Assembly (NCBI RefSeq): GCF_016907385.1
Contig: NZ_JAFBBU010000001.1
Span: forward strand, 3,162,001 to 3,226,000
Direction of reading: 5' to 3'
Source: Subtercola frigoramans
GTDB lineage: Bacteria; Actinomycetota; Actinomycetes; Actinomycetales; Microbacteriaceae
Length of the DNA: 64,000 bases
A program made the position numbers and the translations under genes. The notes beneath the pieces were generated by a model. That model searched no databases, was not told the origin of the DNA, and was given only the letters and a program-made list of their open reading frames with translations. Of this stretch, positions 17,940 through 26,670 are shown in pieces (the first letter of the stretch is position 1; each line of letters begins with the position of its first letter).

Positions 17940-19004
17940 CTATTTCGGCTGGCTGGGCGACGAAACGACGAGGGATCCCGCCACGATGTCTGCCCGCAGC
18001 CCGTCGAGTTCGGTCGACAACTCCGCCGGAACGCTGCTGGCCAAGTCGTGGAACGGCGCAATGTCGACGCCGCCGTTGGCCAGCGTTCCGATGTACGGAG
18101 AACTCTCGAATGTGCCCTTCGAGTCGTCGGTGACGATCTTCTCGACCGCATCCCCCGTCTTCTTCATCACACTTGTGAGCAGAATCGGCTTGTACTCGGC
18201 CGACAACGTTTCGTACCCATCGTTGTCGACCCAGATGAGCCTGGTGCGACCCGATTCGAGCGCGGCAGCGGCAGCACCCTCGCCCACCTGCCCCGCGACA
18301 GGCAGAATCACATCGGCGCCCTGGTCGATGAAGGCCTGGGTGACGGTCTTGCCCTTGTTGACGTCTTCGAAGTCACCCGTGAACACGCCGTCCTGTGCCG
18401 CCTTGTCCCAGCCGAGCGCCTGCACCGATGTGCCGTGCACGGCGTTGTACTTCGCCACCCCGTCCACGAAGCCGTCCATGAACAGCGTCACGGGCGGCTG
18501 GTTTCCGCCCCCGAAGGTCGCGACCTTACCGGTCTGCGTCACCCCGGCCGCCAGGTACCCCGCCAGGAACGAGGCCTGCGCGGTGTCGAACAGAATCGAC
18601 TTGACGTTCGGCGCCGTGATCTGGTCGTCCACAATGGCGAAATGCGTGTCAGGATGCCCGGCCGCCTGTTCGGTCGTCGCCGCTGTCAGCTCGTAGCCCA
18701 CCGTCAGAACGAATTGGCAACCACTGCCCACCGCCTGCTCCACGTTGGGTGCCAGGTCGGTCTCGTTCGTCGAGACCAGCACCTCGGCCGAGATACCGGC
18801 ATTCTTCTCGGCGGCCTGGAGCCCGGCCCAGCTCGACTGGTTGAACGAACGGTCGTCGATTCCACCCGAGTTGGTCACCATGCGGGCGCAGTAGGCGCTT
18901 GCAGACGAAGTCGCTGGTGCAGGTGCCGGCGAGCATCCGGCAAGCACCAGGGCGGCCGCAGCCACGATCGACAACAGGCTGACGGTTCTCAGGCGGCTCT
19001 TCAT
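17940..19004 (-). CDS. BMP-family nucleoside-binding lipoprotein 2
   Basis: Second PnrA/BmpA-type lipoprotein, 354 residues, paralogous to the one just downstream. It has a signal peptide with lipobox VLAGC, the opening motif VTNSGGIDDRSFNQSSWAGL and the segment DVILPVAGQVGEG. The 195-bp gap to the first copy is large enough for a separate promoter. Two binding proteins in front of one importer suggest either broadened nucleoside range or dosage; the sequence does not decide which. A TACCGT box lies seven bases before the ATG, but GAAGG is also present there. Confidence 0.92.
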   Translation of the reverse strand: MKSRLRTVSLLSIVAAAALVLAGCSPAPAPATSSASAYCARMVTNSGGIDDRSFNQSSWAGLQAAEKNAGISAEVLVSTNETDLAPNVEQAVGSGCQFVLTVGYELTAATTEQAAGHPDTHFAIVDDQITAPNVKSILFDTAQASFLAGYLAAGVTQTGKVATFGGGNQPPVTLFMDGFVDGVAKYNAVHGTSVQALGWDKAAQDGVFTGDFEDVNKGKTVTQAFIDQGADVILPVAGQVGEGAAAAALESGRTRLIWVDNDGYETLSAEYKPILLTSVMKKTGDAVEKIVTDDSKGTFESSPYIGTLANGGVDIAPFHDLASSVPAELSTELDGLRADIVAGSLVVSSPSQPK

Positions 19005-19023
19005 ACCTTCAACGGTAGTCGAC

Positions 19024-19128
19024 GTGGGGGTTTCGATACGCGGGCGACGTCGTCACCCGCCTACTCAACCAGCGCTCAGCGCCCGCCGCGCCGGTTGAGT
19101 AGCGCGAAGCGCGTATCGAAACCCCCAC
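19024..19128. repeat. REP/BIME-like inverted pair, family 1 copy B
   Basis: The best-preserved member. A 19-bp perfect terminal inverted repeat (19024-19042 and 19110-19128) starts GTGGGGGTTTCGATACGCG. Inner arms CTACTCAACC and GGTTGAGTAG flank the centre. The left unit has its own GCGGGCGAC/GTCACCCGC-type stem. It fills the gap between the manC stop and the second BMP lipoprotein start. Confidence 0.9.
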
Positions 19129-19131
19129 GCC

Positions 19132-20253
19132 TCAGAGAACGTCGCCAGAACCCGAGAGGCGCAGCGCGTCGACGACGGCCTTCACCCGCTGGGCGTGGGC
19201 GCTCGTGGTCACGAGCAGGGCATCCGGGGTGTCGACCACGACGATGTCTTCGACACCGATCAGGCTGATCACCCGGTTGCTGTGCGAGACGACGACGCCG
19301 CTCGACGAGTCCGAGAGCACGCGGGCGTTCTTGCCGAGGATGGCGAGTTCCGACTTGCGGCCGCCGGAGTGCAGCTTCGCGATCGAGGCGAAGTCCCCCA
19401 CGTCGTCCCAGGTGAAGTTGCCGGGAACGACAGCGAGCTTGCCCTCGAGCGCCGACGGCTCGGCGACCGTGTAGTCGATGGCGATCTTCTCGAGCTCGGG
19501 CCAGACCTGATCGACGACGGCACCGCGACGAGGGGTGTCCCAGGCCTCGGCGAGCTTCAGGATGCCCTCCAGCAGTTCTGGCCGTGAGTGGCCGATCTGC
19601 TCGAGCAGCGTGTCGGCGCGGGCGATGAACATGCCCGCGTTCCAGAGGTACGAACCGCTCTTGACGTACTTCTTGGCAGTGGCGAGGTCGGGCTTCTCGA
19701 CGAAGCTGTCGACGATCTTCGCGTCGGGTGCGCCCTCGACGACCAGCGGCTTCGTGGCGTGGATGTACCCGAACCCGATCGACGGCTCGGTCGGCGTGAT
19801 GCCGATGGTGGTGATGTAGCCCGCATCAGCGGTCACCAGCGCCTGCTTGACGACCTCACGAAAACGCTCCGGCTGGCTGATCACGTGGTCGGCCGCGAAC
19901 GAGCCGATGATCACGCCGGGCTCCCGCCGCTCGAGGATGGCCGCAGCCAGCCCGATGGCCGCCGTCGATTCACGCGGCTCGCTCTCGAGCACCACGTTCG
20001 CATCGGCGAGACCGGGAAGCTGCTTCTCGACTGCGGCACGGTGCGCCCGCCCGGTGACGACCATGATGCGGTGCTCGCCAGAGAGGGGCACCAGCCTGTC
20101 CCAGGTGTCGCGCAGCAGGCTCTGCCCCGACCCGCTCAGGTCGTGCAGGAACTTCGGCGCGTCGGCCCGCGACAGCGGCCACAACCGGGAGCCGATGCCC
20201 CCCGCAGGAATCACACTGTAGAAACGGTCGAGCAAGTCGTCAGATGCAGCCAT
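19132..20253 (-). CDS. manC: mannose-1-phosphate guanylyltransferase
   Basis: Makes GDP-mannose from mannose-1-phosphate and GTP. It has 373 residues and the nucleotidyltransferase signature VIPAGGIGSRLWPLSR near residue 13, then PKFL and GSFAADHVI. Type II fusions carry a C-terminal isomerase domain; this one does not. ATG 20253 was chosen over an upstream TTG because AAGGTGGGG precedes it. It is divergent from a mannosyltransferase gene that would use GDP-mannose. Together with the phosphosugar mutase upstream it could complete mannose activation. Confidence 0.92.
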   Translation of the reverse strand: MAASDDLLDRFYSVIPAGGIGSRLWPLSRADAPKFLHDLSGSGQSLLRDTWDRLVPLSGEHRIMVVTGRAHRAAVEKQLPGLADANVVLESEPRESTAAIGLAAAILERREPGVIIGSFAADHVISQPERFREVVKQALVTADAGYITTIGITPTEPSIGFGYIHATKPLVVEGAPDAKIVDSFVEKPDLATAKKYVKSGSYLWNAGMFIARADTLLEQIGHSRPELLEGILKLAEAWDTPRRGAVVDQVWPELEKIAIDYTVAEPSALEGKLAVVPGNFTWDDVGDFASIAKLHSGGRKSELAILGKNARVLSDSSSGVVVSHSNRVISLIGVEDIVVVDTPDALLVTTSAHAQRVKAVVDALRLSGSGDVL

Positions 20254-20359
20254 ACGCCCCACCTTACTCAAAACGCATTACGGCAAAGGATGCCCGATGT
20301 TAACGTGCGGTCAAGCCTCGCGCCATACCCAGTCAAGGTGTGGGGCGAAAACTTGCAGC

Positions 20360-21550
20360 ATGCGGGTTGCGATCGTCACCGAAAGTTTTCTGCCCACCGT
20401 CAACGGAGTCACGAACAGCGTCTGCAAGGTGCTCGACTACCTGCGCGCGCACGGCCACGACGCCATCGTCATCTGCCCCGCCGCCCACGCGCCCTCGCAG
20501 TACGCCGGCTTCCCGGTCTATCAGGTACCTGCGATCGCCTACCGCGAGTTCCCGGTGGGCATGCCGAGCCTGCAGGTGCAGCGCATTCTTGCCAATTTCA
20601 CCCCCGACGTGGTGCACGCAGCCTCTCCCTTCTTATTGGGCGCGCAGGCGATCGCCGCGGCGAATCGGCTCCGGGTGCCTTCGGTGGCGATCTTCCAGAC
20701 CGACGTCGCCGGGTACGCCCAGCGCAACCACCTCGGGCCCGCCACGAAACTGGCCTGGCGTTTCGTCAAGTGGATCCACGATGGTGCGAGCCTCACGCTC
20801 GTTCCGTCGACGGCGTCGATGGATGATCTGCAGAGCCTCGGCGTGAAACGACTCGAGCGCTGGGCACGCGGCGTCGACCTGCAGGCGTTCCACCCGAACA
20901 ATCGCCTGCGCCCCGATGCCGCGGCCCTCCGCGAGCGCCTCAGCCCCGAGGGCGAGATCGTGGTGGGCTACGTCGGCCGCATCGCGCCGGAGAAACAACT
21001 CGAGCGCCTCGTGCAACTTGCGCCGCTGGCGAAGCCTCGCCACGAGAACGCCGACGGGCGCAGGGGGCTGCCGGGCATCCGGATCGTCATCGTGGGCGAC
21101 GGCCCTGCGCGTGGCCAGATCGAGACGCTCACCAGAGGCATGCCGGTCACGTTCCTCGGACGACTCCAGGGTGCGGAGCTCTCTGCCGCGTATGCGAGCT
21201 TCGACATCTTCGTGCACACAGGTACTGAGGAGACGTTCGGCCAGACCCTGCAGGAGGCCCACGCCGCGGGGTTACCGGTGGTTGCGCCCCGAGCCGGCGG
21301 ACCGATCGACCTCGTCGACGACGGCAGGACCGGGTACCTCTTCGACCCCGAGAGTGCACACGAACTCCGCGACCTCGTCGAAGATCTGCTGGTCAGCCCG
21401 CTTCTTCGTCGGCGCATGGGCGAGGCGGGCAGGCGTGCTGTGCTCGGCCGCACCTGGGAACGCGTCTGCGACGAACTGATGGGGCATTACAAATCGGTTG
21501 TCGACGTGCCTACACTGGGCACAGCCGGTGCGCATCGGGCACGGTTGTAG
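20360..21550 (+). CDS. mgtA: GDP-mannose-dependent alpha-mannosyltransferase (GT4, MgtA/PimB-like)
   Basis: GT-B glycosyltransferase of 396 residues. The N-terminal half begins VAIVTESFLPTVNGVTNSV, the acceptor-domain pattern of MgtA/PimB relatives. The C-terminal donor domain has GYVGRIAPEKQLERL and the nucleotide-sugar motif TGTEETFGQTLQEAHAAGLP (EX7E). It probably adds mannose to a membrane glycolipid at the cytosolic face; the exact acceptor is not determinable. The start ATG puts the Rossmann strand at residue 2. Adjacency to manC supports GDP-mannose as donor. Confidence 0.88.
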   Translation: MRVAIVTESFLPTVNGVTNSVCKVLDYLRAHGHDAIVICPAAHAPSQYAGFPVYQVPAIAYREFPVGMPSLQVQRILANFTPDVVHAASPFLLGAQAIAAANRLRVPSVAIFQTDVAGYAQRNHLGPATKLAWRFVKWIHDGASLTLVPSTASMDDLQSLGVKRLERWARGVDLQAFHPNNRLRPDAAALRERLSPEGEIVVGYVGRIAPEKQLERLVQLAPLAKPRHENADGRRGLPGIRIVIVGDGPARGQIETLTRGMPVTFLGRLQGAELSAAYASFDIFVHTGTEETFGQTLQEAHAAGLPVVAPRAGGPIDLVDDGRTGYLFDPESAHELRDLVEDLLVSPLLRRRMGEAGRRAVLGRTWERVCDELMGHYKSVVDVPTLGTAGAHRARL

Positions 21551-21572
21551 CGATAAATCTGCCTCTATTTTG

Positions 21573-21591
21573 TTAGGTATGCCTTACATGA
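21573..21591. promoter_or_regulatory. candidate DtxR/IdeR-type iron box upstream of sdhC
   Basis: TTAGGTATGCCTTACATGA matches 14 of 19 positions of the DtxR/IdeR consensus as I recall it (TTAGGTTAGSCTAACCTAA). It lies about 130 bp upstream of the sdhC start in an AT-richer gap. Succinate dehydrogenase is iron-rich and sdh is DtxR-linked in Corynebacterium, so the position makes sense. It is unverified. Confidence 0.4.
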
Positions 21592-21720
21592 CATTTCACG
21601 ATGCGAACACTATGCTGAAGAAGATTTCGCCGAAATAAGCGCGCTGGGCCCGTTTGCTGGGCCTGTTTGAACACAGTGCACCAGCCTCGGTGAACCATCC
21701 CGAACCAAAGGGGGTTGCTC

Positions 21721-22146
21721 GTGCCCAATGAAGAGGCAAGCACGCTCACCGTTGCCCGCAGCTCGTCGAAACGACCTGCAGGAACGCTGTACCGCGGCAA
21801 TACCGGAATGTGGTCGTGGGTTCTGCACCGCATCACCGGTGTGGCCATCTACTTCTTTCTCCTCGTACACGTGCTCGACACGGCGATGATCCGCGTGAGC
21901 CCCGAGGCGTACGACTCGGTGATGAGCACGTACAAGAACCCGTTGATGGGTCTCGGTGAGACCGCGCTGGTCATCGCGATCATGTTCCATGCGTTCAACG
22001 GCATCCGGATCATCCTGATCGACTTCTGGAGCAAGGGCGCGAAATACCAGCGCGTCATGTTCTGGATCGTCATCGCTCTCTGGGTGATCGGCACCGCCGG
22101 GTTCGCCCCCATCCACCTCCACAACGTCTTCACGGAAGGCCAGTGA
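21721..22146 (+). CDS. sdhC: succinate dehydrogenase cytochrome b556 subunit
   Basis: Membrane anchor of complex II, 141 residues with three TM helices. The conserved N-terminal region TGMWSWVLHRITGVAIYFFL and the later VHVLD/FHAFNGIR segments include the His residues used for haem and quinone binding. GTG 21721 follows AAAGGGGG at a 6-base spacing. The stop overlaps the sdhD start by one base. It is the first gene of the sdhCDAB operon. Confidence 0.93.
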   Translation: MPNEEASTLTVARSSSKRPAGTLYRGNTGMWSWVLHRITGVAIYFFLLVHVLDTAMIRVSPEAYDSVMSTYKNPLMGLGETALVIAIMFHAFNGIRIILIDFWSKGAKYQRVMFWIVIALWVIGTAGFAPIHLHNVFTEGQ

Positions 22147-22595
22147 TGTCAGCGATCATCCAGTCACCACGAAGCCCGCAGACCCGCAGCCGCAAGGGCG
22201 GCGTCAACTGGGAGAAGTGGGGCTGGCTCTACATGCGGGCCTCCGGCGTGCTGCTCCTCATCCTGATCTTCGGGCACCTCTTCGTGAACCTGGTACTCGG
22301 CGAGGGCATCAAGGGAATCGACTTCGCCTTCGTCGCGGGTAAGTACGCGAGCCCGTTCTGGCAGGTCTGGGACGTCGTCATGCTGTGGCTGGCCATGATC
22401 CACGGTTCCAACGGCATGCGCACGATCGTGAACGACTACGCGAACAACCGCACGGTGCGCCGCATTCTGCTCGCGGCGATCTTCGTCGCCTGCGTGGTGC
22501 TCATCGTTCTCGGCACGCTCGTCGTCTTCACCTTCGACCCGTGCAGCACGCTCATCCCCGCCGACCAGGCGCTCTCGTTCTGCCCGGTCCCGTAA
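22146..22595 (+). CDS. sdhD: succinate dehydrogenase hydrophobic anchor subunit
   Basis: Second membrane anchor, 149 residues with three TM helices. The segment LLLILIFGHLFVNLVLGEGI contains the haem-ligand-type His, and MIHGSNGMRTIVNDY is a typical SdhD helix end. The ATG at 22146 shares a base with the sdhC stop (TGATG), indicating translational coupling. A GTG three bases upstream is also possible. About 80 bp separate it from sdhA. Confidence 0.92.
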   Translation: MSAIIQSPRSPQTRSRKGGVNWEKWGWLYMRASGVLLLILIFGHLFVNLVLGEGIKGIDFAFVAGKYASPFWQVWDVVMLWLAMIHGSNGMRTIVNDYANNRTVRRILLAAIFVACVVLIVLGTLVVFTFDPCSTLIPADQALSFCPVP

Positions 22596-22674
22596 CCCCC
22601 GGCCCACGTAACCCCCCTCTCCGGATTCAAGCTCCTCCCGGTTTTCAGCTCCCCGATTCTCAGAAGGCACAGCA

Positions 22675-24474
22675 GTGACTGAATATGCAGACGGCGCCGT
22701 CGTAGACGGCGTGACCTACCACCAGCACGACGTCATCATCGTCGGCGCCGGTGGTGCCGGGATGCGCGCGGCGATCGAAGCCGGCCCCAAGGCCAACACC
22801 GCGGTGATCTCCAAGCTCTACCCCACCCGCTCACACACCGGCGCGGCGCAGGGTGGCATGGCAGCAGCGCTCGCGAACGTCGAGGAAGACAACTGGGAGT
22901 GGCACACCTTCGACACTGTCAAGGGAGGTGACTACCTCGTCGACCAGGATGCCGCAGAGATCCTGGCGCGCGAAGCCATCGACGCGGTCATCGACCTCGA
23001 GAACATGGGCCTGCCGTTCAACCGCACGCCTGAGGGCAAGATCGACCAGCGCCGCTTCGGCGGCCACACCCGCGACCACGGCAAGGCGCCCGTTCGCCGG
23101 GCCTGTTACGCCGCCGACCGCACCGGCCACATGATCCTGCAGACCCTGTACCAGAACTGCGTCAAGCACGGCATCAACTTCTTCAACGAGTACTACGTGC
23201 TCGACCTCGTCATGGTCGAGGTCGACGGAGTCAAGCGACCAGCGGGCGTCGTGGCCTACGAGCTCGCGACCGGCGACCTGCACGTCTTCCAGGGCAAGTC
23301 GGTCGTCTTCGCCACCGGCGGTTTCGGAAAGATCTTCAAGACGACCTCGAACGCGCATACCCTCACCGGTGACGGCGTCGGCATCATCTGGCGCAAGGGT
23401 CTTCCGCTGGAAGACATGGAGTTCTACCAGTTCCACCCGACGGGACTTGCGGGGCTGGGCATCCTGCTCTCTGAGGCCGCCCGCGGTGAAGGCGCCATTC
23501 TCCGCAACAGCGAGGGCGAGCGCTTCATGGAACGCTACGCACCCACCATCAAGGACCTGGCCCCGCGTGACATCGTCGCGCGCTGCATGGCGACCGAGAT
23601 CCGCGAAGGTCGCGGCGGCGGCCCGAACAAGGACTGGGTCTACCTCGACATCACCCACCTCGAACCGGCCGTGATCGACGCGAAACTTCCCGACATCACC
23701 GAGTTCGCGCGCACCTACCTCGGCGTCGAGCCGTACACCGAGCCGGTGCCCGTGCTGCCGACCGCGCACTACGCGATGGGCGGCATCCCCACCAACGTCA
23801 AGGCGGAGGTGTTGAGCGACAACGACACCATCGTGCCCGGGCTCTACGCGGCCGGAGAGTGCGCCTGCGTCTCGGTGCACGGCTCGAACCGCCTCGGCAC
23901 GAACTCGCTTCTCGACATCAACGTCTTCGGCAAGCGCGCCGGCAACAACGCGGTCGAGTACGCGCTCACCGCTGACTTCATCGAGCTGCCCGACGACCCG
24001 GCGAAGCCGATCCGCGAGCTCGTGGAGATGCTCCGTACCACCCAGGGCACCGAGCGCATGAGCGACCTGCGTAAAGAGCTCCAGGTGTCGATGGACCGCA
24101 ACGCCCAGGTGTTCCGCACCGAGGAGTCGCTGACCGAGGTCACGCACGTGATCGAGGGGCTGCGCGAGCGGTACAAGAACGTCATGGTCCAAGACAAGGG
24201 CAAGCGGTTCAACACCGACCTTCTCGAAGCGATCGAACTCGGCTTCCTGCTCGACCTGGCCGAAGTGACCGTGTACTCCGCGCTCTACCGCAAGGAGAGC
24301 CGCGGCGGCCATTTCCGCGAGGACTACCCGAACCGCGACGACGAGAACTACATGGTGCACACCATGGCGTACCTCACAGGTGACGCGCACTCCGCCGATG
24401 CAGGCGACCACATCAAACTGGAAACCAAGCCGGTAGTGGTCACTCGCTACCAGCCCATGGAGAGGAAGTACTAG
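22675..24474 (+). CDS. sdhA: succinate dehydrogenase flavoprotein subunit
   Basis: Oxidises succinate to fumarate in the TCA cycle and respiratory chain, 599 residues. The FAD Rossmann motif [10 protein letters not shown] is at about residue 22. The covalent-flavin His is in [11 protein letters not shown] at about residue 52. Substrate-site segments include [25 protein letters not shown] and [18 protein letters not shown]. The GTG start follows GAAGGCACA. It forms the catalytic dimer with the iron-sulfur subunit encoded six bases downstream. Confidence 0.97.
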   Translation: MTEYADGAVVDGVTYHQHDVIIVGAGGAGMRAAIEAGPKANTAVISKLYPTRSHTGAAQGGMAAALANVEEDNWEWHTFDTVKGGDYLVDQDAAEILAREAIDAVIDLENMGLPFNRTPEGKIDQRRFGGHTRDHGKAPVRRACYAADRTGHMILQTLYQNCVKHGINFFNEYYVLDLVMVEVDGVKRPAGVVAYELATGDLHVFQGKSVVFATGGFGKIFKTTSNAHTLTGDGVGIIWRKGLPLEDMEFYQFHPTGLAGLGILLSEAARGEGAILRNSEGERFMERYAPTIKDLAPRDIVARCMATEIREGRGGGPNKDWVYLDITHLEPAVIDAKLPDITEFARTYLGVEPYTEPVPVLPTAHYAMGGIPTNVKAEVLSDNDTIVPGLYAAGECACVSVHGSNRLGTNSLLDINVFGKRAGNNAVEYALTADFIELPDDPAKPIRELVEMLRTTQGTERMSDLRKELQVSMDRNAQVFRTEESLTEVTHVIEGLRERYKNVMVQDKGKRFNTDLLEAIELGFLLDLAEVTVYSALYRKESRGGHFREDYPNRDDENYMVHTMAYLTGDAHSADAGDHIKLETKPVVVTRYQPMERKY

Positions 24475-24480
24475 ATCCCT

Positions 24481-25239
24481 ATGGCAACATCGACGCTTGA
24501 TTCCCCGGCACCCGCTGCCGAAGCCCCCATCCCCACCTTCACCGTCACCATGATGGTGCGCCGGTTCAACCCCGAGGTCGACGAAGAGCCGCGCTGGGAG
24601 GACTTCGACGTCGAGCTCTACCCGACAGACCGTGTGCTGGATGCCCTGCACAAGATCAAGTGGGAGCAAGACGGCTCGCTCACCTTCCGCCGCTCCTGCG
24701 CACACGGGGTCTGCGGCTCCGATGCGATGCGCATCAACGGCCGCAACCGCCTCGCCTGCAAGACCCTCATGAAGGACCTCGACATCACGAAGCCCGTGTA
24801 CGTCGAGGCCATCAAGGGCCTGCCGCTGGAGAAGGACCTCGTCGTCGACATGGAGCCGTTCTTCGCGTCGTACCGCGAGGTGCAGCCGTTCCTGTTCGCC
24901 AACTCGAAGCCGGAGAAGGAGCGCCTGCAGTCGGCCGCCGACCGTGCACGCTTCGACGACACCACCAAGTGCATCCTGTGCGCCGCGTGCACCTCGTCGT
25001 GCCCCGTCTTCTGGACCGACGGGCAGTACTTCGGCCCGGCCGCGATCGTCAACGCGCACCGCTTCATCTTCGACTCGCGCGATGAGGCTTCGAGCGTTCG
25101 CCTCGACATCCTGAACGACAAGGAGGGCGTGTGGCGCTGCCGCACCACCTTCAACTGCACCGACGCGTGCCCCCGTGGCATCCAGGTCACCCAGGCCATC
25201 GCCGAGGTCAAGCAGGCCATCATGTTCGGCAAGCGTTAG
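24481..25239 (+). CDS. sdhB: succinate dehydrogenase iron-sulfur subunit
   Basis: Carries electrons from FAD to quinone, 252 residues. The [2Fe-2S] ligands are in SCAHGVCGSDAM...RLAC; Asp at the third position, as in E. coli SdhB, is normal. The [4Fe-4S] and [3Fe-4S] ligands are in CILCAACTSSCPVFW and CTDACPRGIQ. The N-terminus has an extra Ala/Pro-rich stretch of about 18 residues. It ends the operon and is followed by a REP-like pair and a rho-independent terminator. Confidence 0.97.
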   Translation: MATSTLDSPAPAAEAPIPTFTVTMMVRRFNPEVDEEPRWEDFDVELYPTDRVLDALHKIKWEQDGSLTFRRSCAHGVCGSDAMRINGRNRLACKTLMKDLDITKPVYVEAIKGLPLEKDLVVDMEPFFASYREVQPFLFANSKPEKERLQSAADRARFDDTTKCILCAACTSSCPVFWTDGQYFGPAAIVNAHRFIFDSRDEASSVRLDILNDKEGVWRCRTTFNCTDACPRGIQVTQAIAEVKQAIMFGKR

Positions 25240-25250
25240 CCCGCTGCATC

Positions 25251-25341
25251 GCCGGTTGGGTAGCGGCATCGCCGCGTATCGAAGCCCCCGCGCCTGACAC
25301 CGGGTTTCGATACGCCGCTCCGCGGCTACTCAACCACCGGT
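25251..25341. repeat. REP/BIME-like pair, family 1 copy C (opposite arrangement)
   Basis: The same two units as in copies A and B but in everted order. First GCCGGTTGGGTAG...CGTATCGAAGCCCCCG (25251-25290), then CGGGTTTCGATACG...CTACTCAACCACCGG (25301-25340). The right unit has an internal CCGC/GCGG stem. It is placed directly after the sdhB stop. Confidence 0.85.
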
Positions 25342-25376
25342 GAACCCGCACGCGTATCACTGCGCGCCCCATAGAC

Positions 25377-25420
25377 AAGAGTCGCTCTCAGCGCAAGGCG
25401 CGGGGAGCGACTCTTCTTTG
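25377..25420 (+). terminator. rho-independent terminator after sdhB
   Basis: AAGAGTCGCTC (25377-25387) pairs perfectly with GAGCGACTCTT (25405-25415), followed by CTTTG. It has a stem and short T tract and lies before the promoter of the next gene. Confidence 0.85.
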
Positions 25421-25434
25421 TGCGCGCCGCAATC

Positions 25435-25440
25435 TAGGCT
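25435..25440 (+). promoter_or_regulatory. -10 box TAGGCT for a leaderless transcript of the next gene
   Basis: TAGGCT lies six bases before the GTG at 25447, just after the sdh terminator. No Shine-Dalgarno run separates them. Confidence 0.5.
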
Positions 25441-25446
25441 GGGCGT

Positions 25447-26661
25447 GTGAGCACATCAGACGCCACCCGGGGTGCCAAGCGCGCCAAAGATCCGAAACCG
25501 AGTGAGGTTGTCGAGAAGGCAACCGCTGCCGCCGACGACGGTGCGGCGAAAACGACCGGGATCGCTGCGCTGATCGCGTGGGTGATGAAGCTCAAGATCG
25601 TGAGGGTCTTCCAGAACTACGGGGCGAACGGCGGACCGCTGCTGGCCGCCGGAATGAGCTACCAGGCCGTGTTCGCGATCTTCGCGGCCCTGGCGGCGAC
25701 GTTCTCGATCTTCGGATTGGCCCTGGCGGCGAACCCGCAGCTGCAGGATGCGATCATCGCCCAGCTCAACACGAGCGTGCCCGGCCTGATCGGCCCAGAC
25801 GGGGCCATCAAGCCGGATGCCTTGACGAGCGCCACACCCGCACTCGGCTGGACCGGGATCATCGCTGTCGCAGGCCTCATCTTCACGGCTGTCGGCTTTC
25901 TCGGATCCACCCGCAGCGCAATCCGCCTGATCTTCAATCTGCCTGGCCCCAAGACGAACCCGGTGCTGCTGAAGCTCAAGGATTTCGGCCTCGCCCTCGC
26001 CTTCGCGGTGCTGCTCCTCATCTCCGCCGGCATGTCGATCCTCTCGGTGTCTGCGATCGGATTCGTTTTCGATCTCTTCGGCTGGGACCAGAAATCGATC
26101 GCCGGCGAGATTCTCGCCCGCGTCGTAGGACTCCTGGTGGTGTTCGTCTTCGACACCGTGGTCGTCGCCGGAATCTATCGTGTGCTTTCAGGAGTGCCGA
26201 TTCCCTGGCAGCAGCTTATTCCCGGATCGGCATTCGCAGCCGCAGTCATGGGCGTGCTGAAGATTCTGGGCTCGTCTCTGCTCGGCGGTGCGACTTCCAA
26301 CCCGCTCCTGGCCTCTTTCGCCGTGATCATCGGTATTCTCATCTGGTTCAACCTGATCTGCCAGGTGCTGCTGGTCTTCGCGTCATGGATCGAGGTCAGT
26401 ATGAACGATGCGCACATCGACCCGCGGATGCTCACTCCCGAGCAGCTCGAAGCGCAGGCTCTCCAGGCCGAGGCCGACGCGCACCGACAAGTTCTCACTG
26501 CCCAGCGCGCCACGGCGGCTGCTGAACTCGAGGATGCGCGGGGGCTCCGCCGCTCTCGCCTCCGGCGCACAGTCAAACGACTCGATGTCGAATTGGAGGC
26601 TGAGAGCGAGGCCCCGGCAATCGACCCAGCAAGCGCGCAGGGTGTCGGGGGCTCTCGGTAG
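25447..26661 (+). CDS. YihY/BrkB-family inner membrane protein
   Basis: Integral membrane protein of 404 residues. The N-terminal cytosolic region is Lys/Ala-rich (1-45), then YGANGGPLLAAGMSYQAVFAIFAALAA opens the family core in several separate segments, with about six TM helices up to residue 320. The charged C-terminal tail of about 85 residues (EQLEAQALQAEADAHRQV) is probably a coiled coil. The family was once called ribonuclease BN; that activity is now considered wrong and the function is not established. It ends just where the xth promoter box begins. Confidence 0.85.
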   Translation: MSTSDATRGAKRAKDPKPSEVVEKATAAADDGAAKTTGIAALIAWVMKLKIVRVFQNYGANGGPLLAAGMSYQAVFAIFAALAATFSIFGLALAANPQLQDAIIAQLNTSVPGLIGPDGAIKPDALTSATPALGWTGIIAVAGLIFTAVGFLGSTRSAIRLIFNLPGPKTNPVLLKLKDFGLALAFAVLLLISAGMSILSVSAIGFVFDLFGWDQKSIAGEILARVVGLLVVFVFDTVVVAGIYRVLSGVPIPWQQLIPGSAFAAAVMGVLKILGSSLLGGATSNPLLASFAVIIGILIWFNLICQVLLVFASWIEVSMNDAHIDPRMLTPEQLEAQALQAEADAHRQVLTAQRATAAAELEDARGLRRSRLRRTVKRLDVELEAESEAPAIDPASAQGVGGSR

Positions 26662-26664
26662 GCT
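26659..26664 (+). promoter_or_regulatory. -10 box TAGGCT before xth, overlapping the upstream stop codon
   Basis: TAGGCT sits six bases before the xth ATG and its TAG is the stop codon of the preceding gene. The identical hexamer at the identical spacing is used by that preceding gene. The overlap with a stop codon means coincidence cannot be excluded. Confidence 0.35.
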
Positions 26665-26670
26665 TGGTGC

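Noticed and set aside
22831..25269. 812-codon minus-strand frame
   Set aside because: Antisense to sdhA and sdhB, whose motifs are complete.
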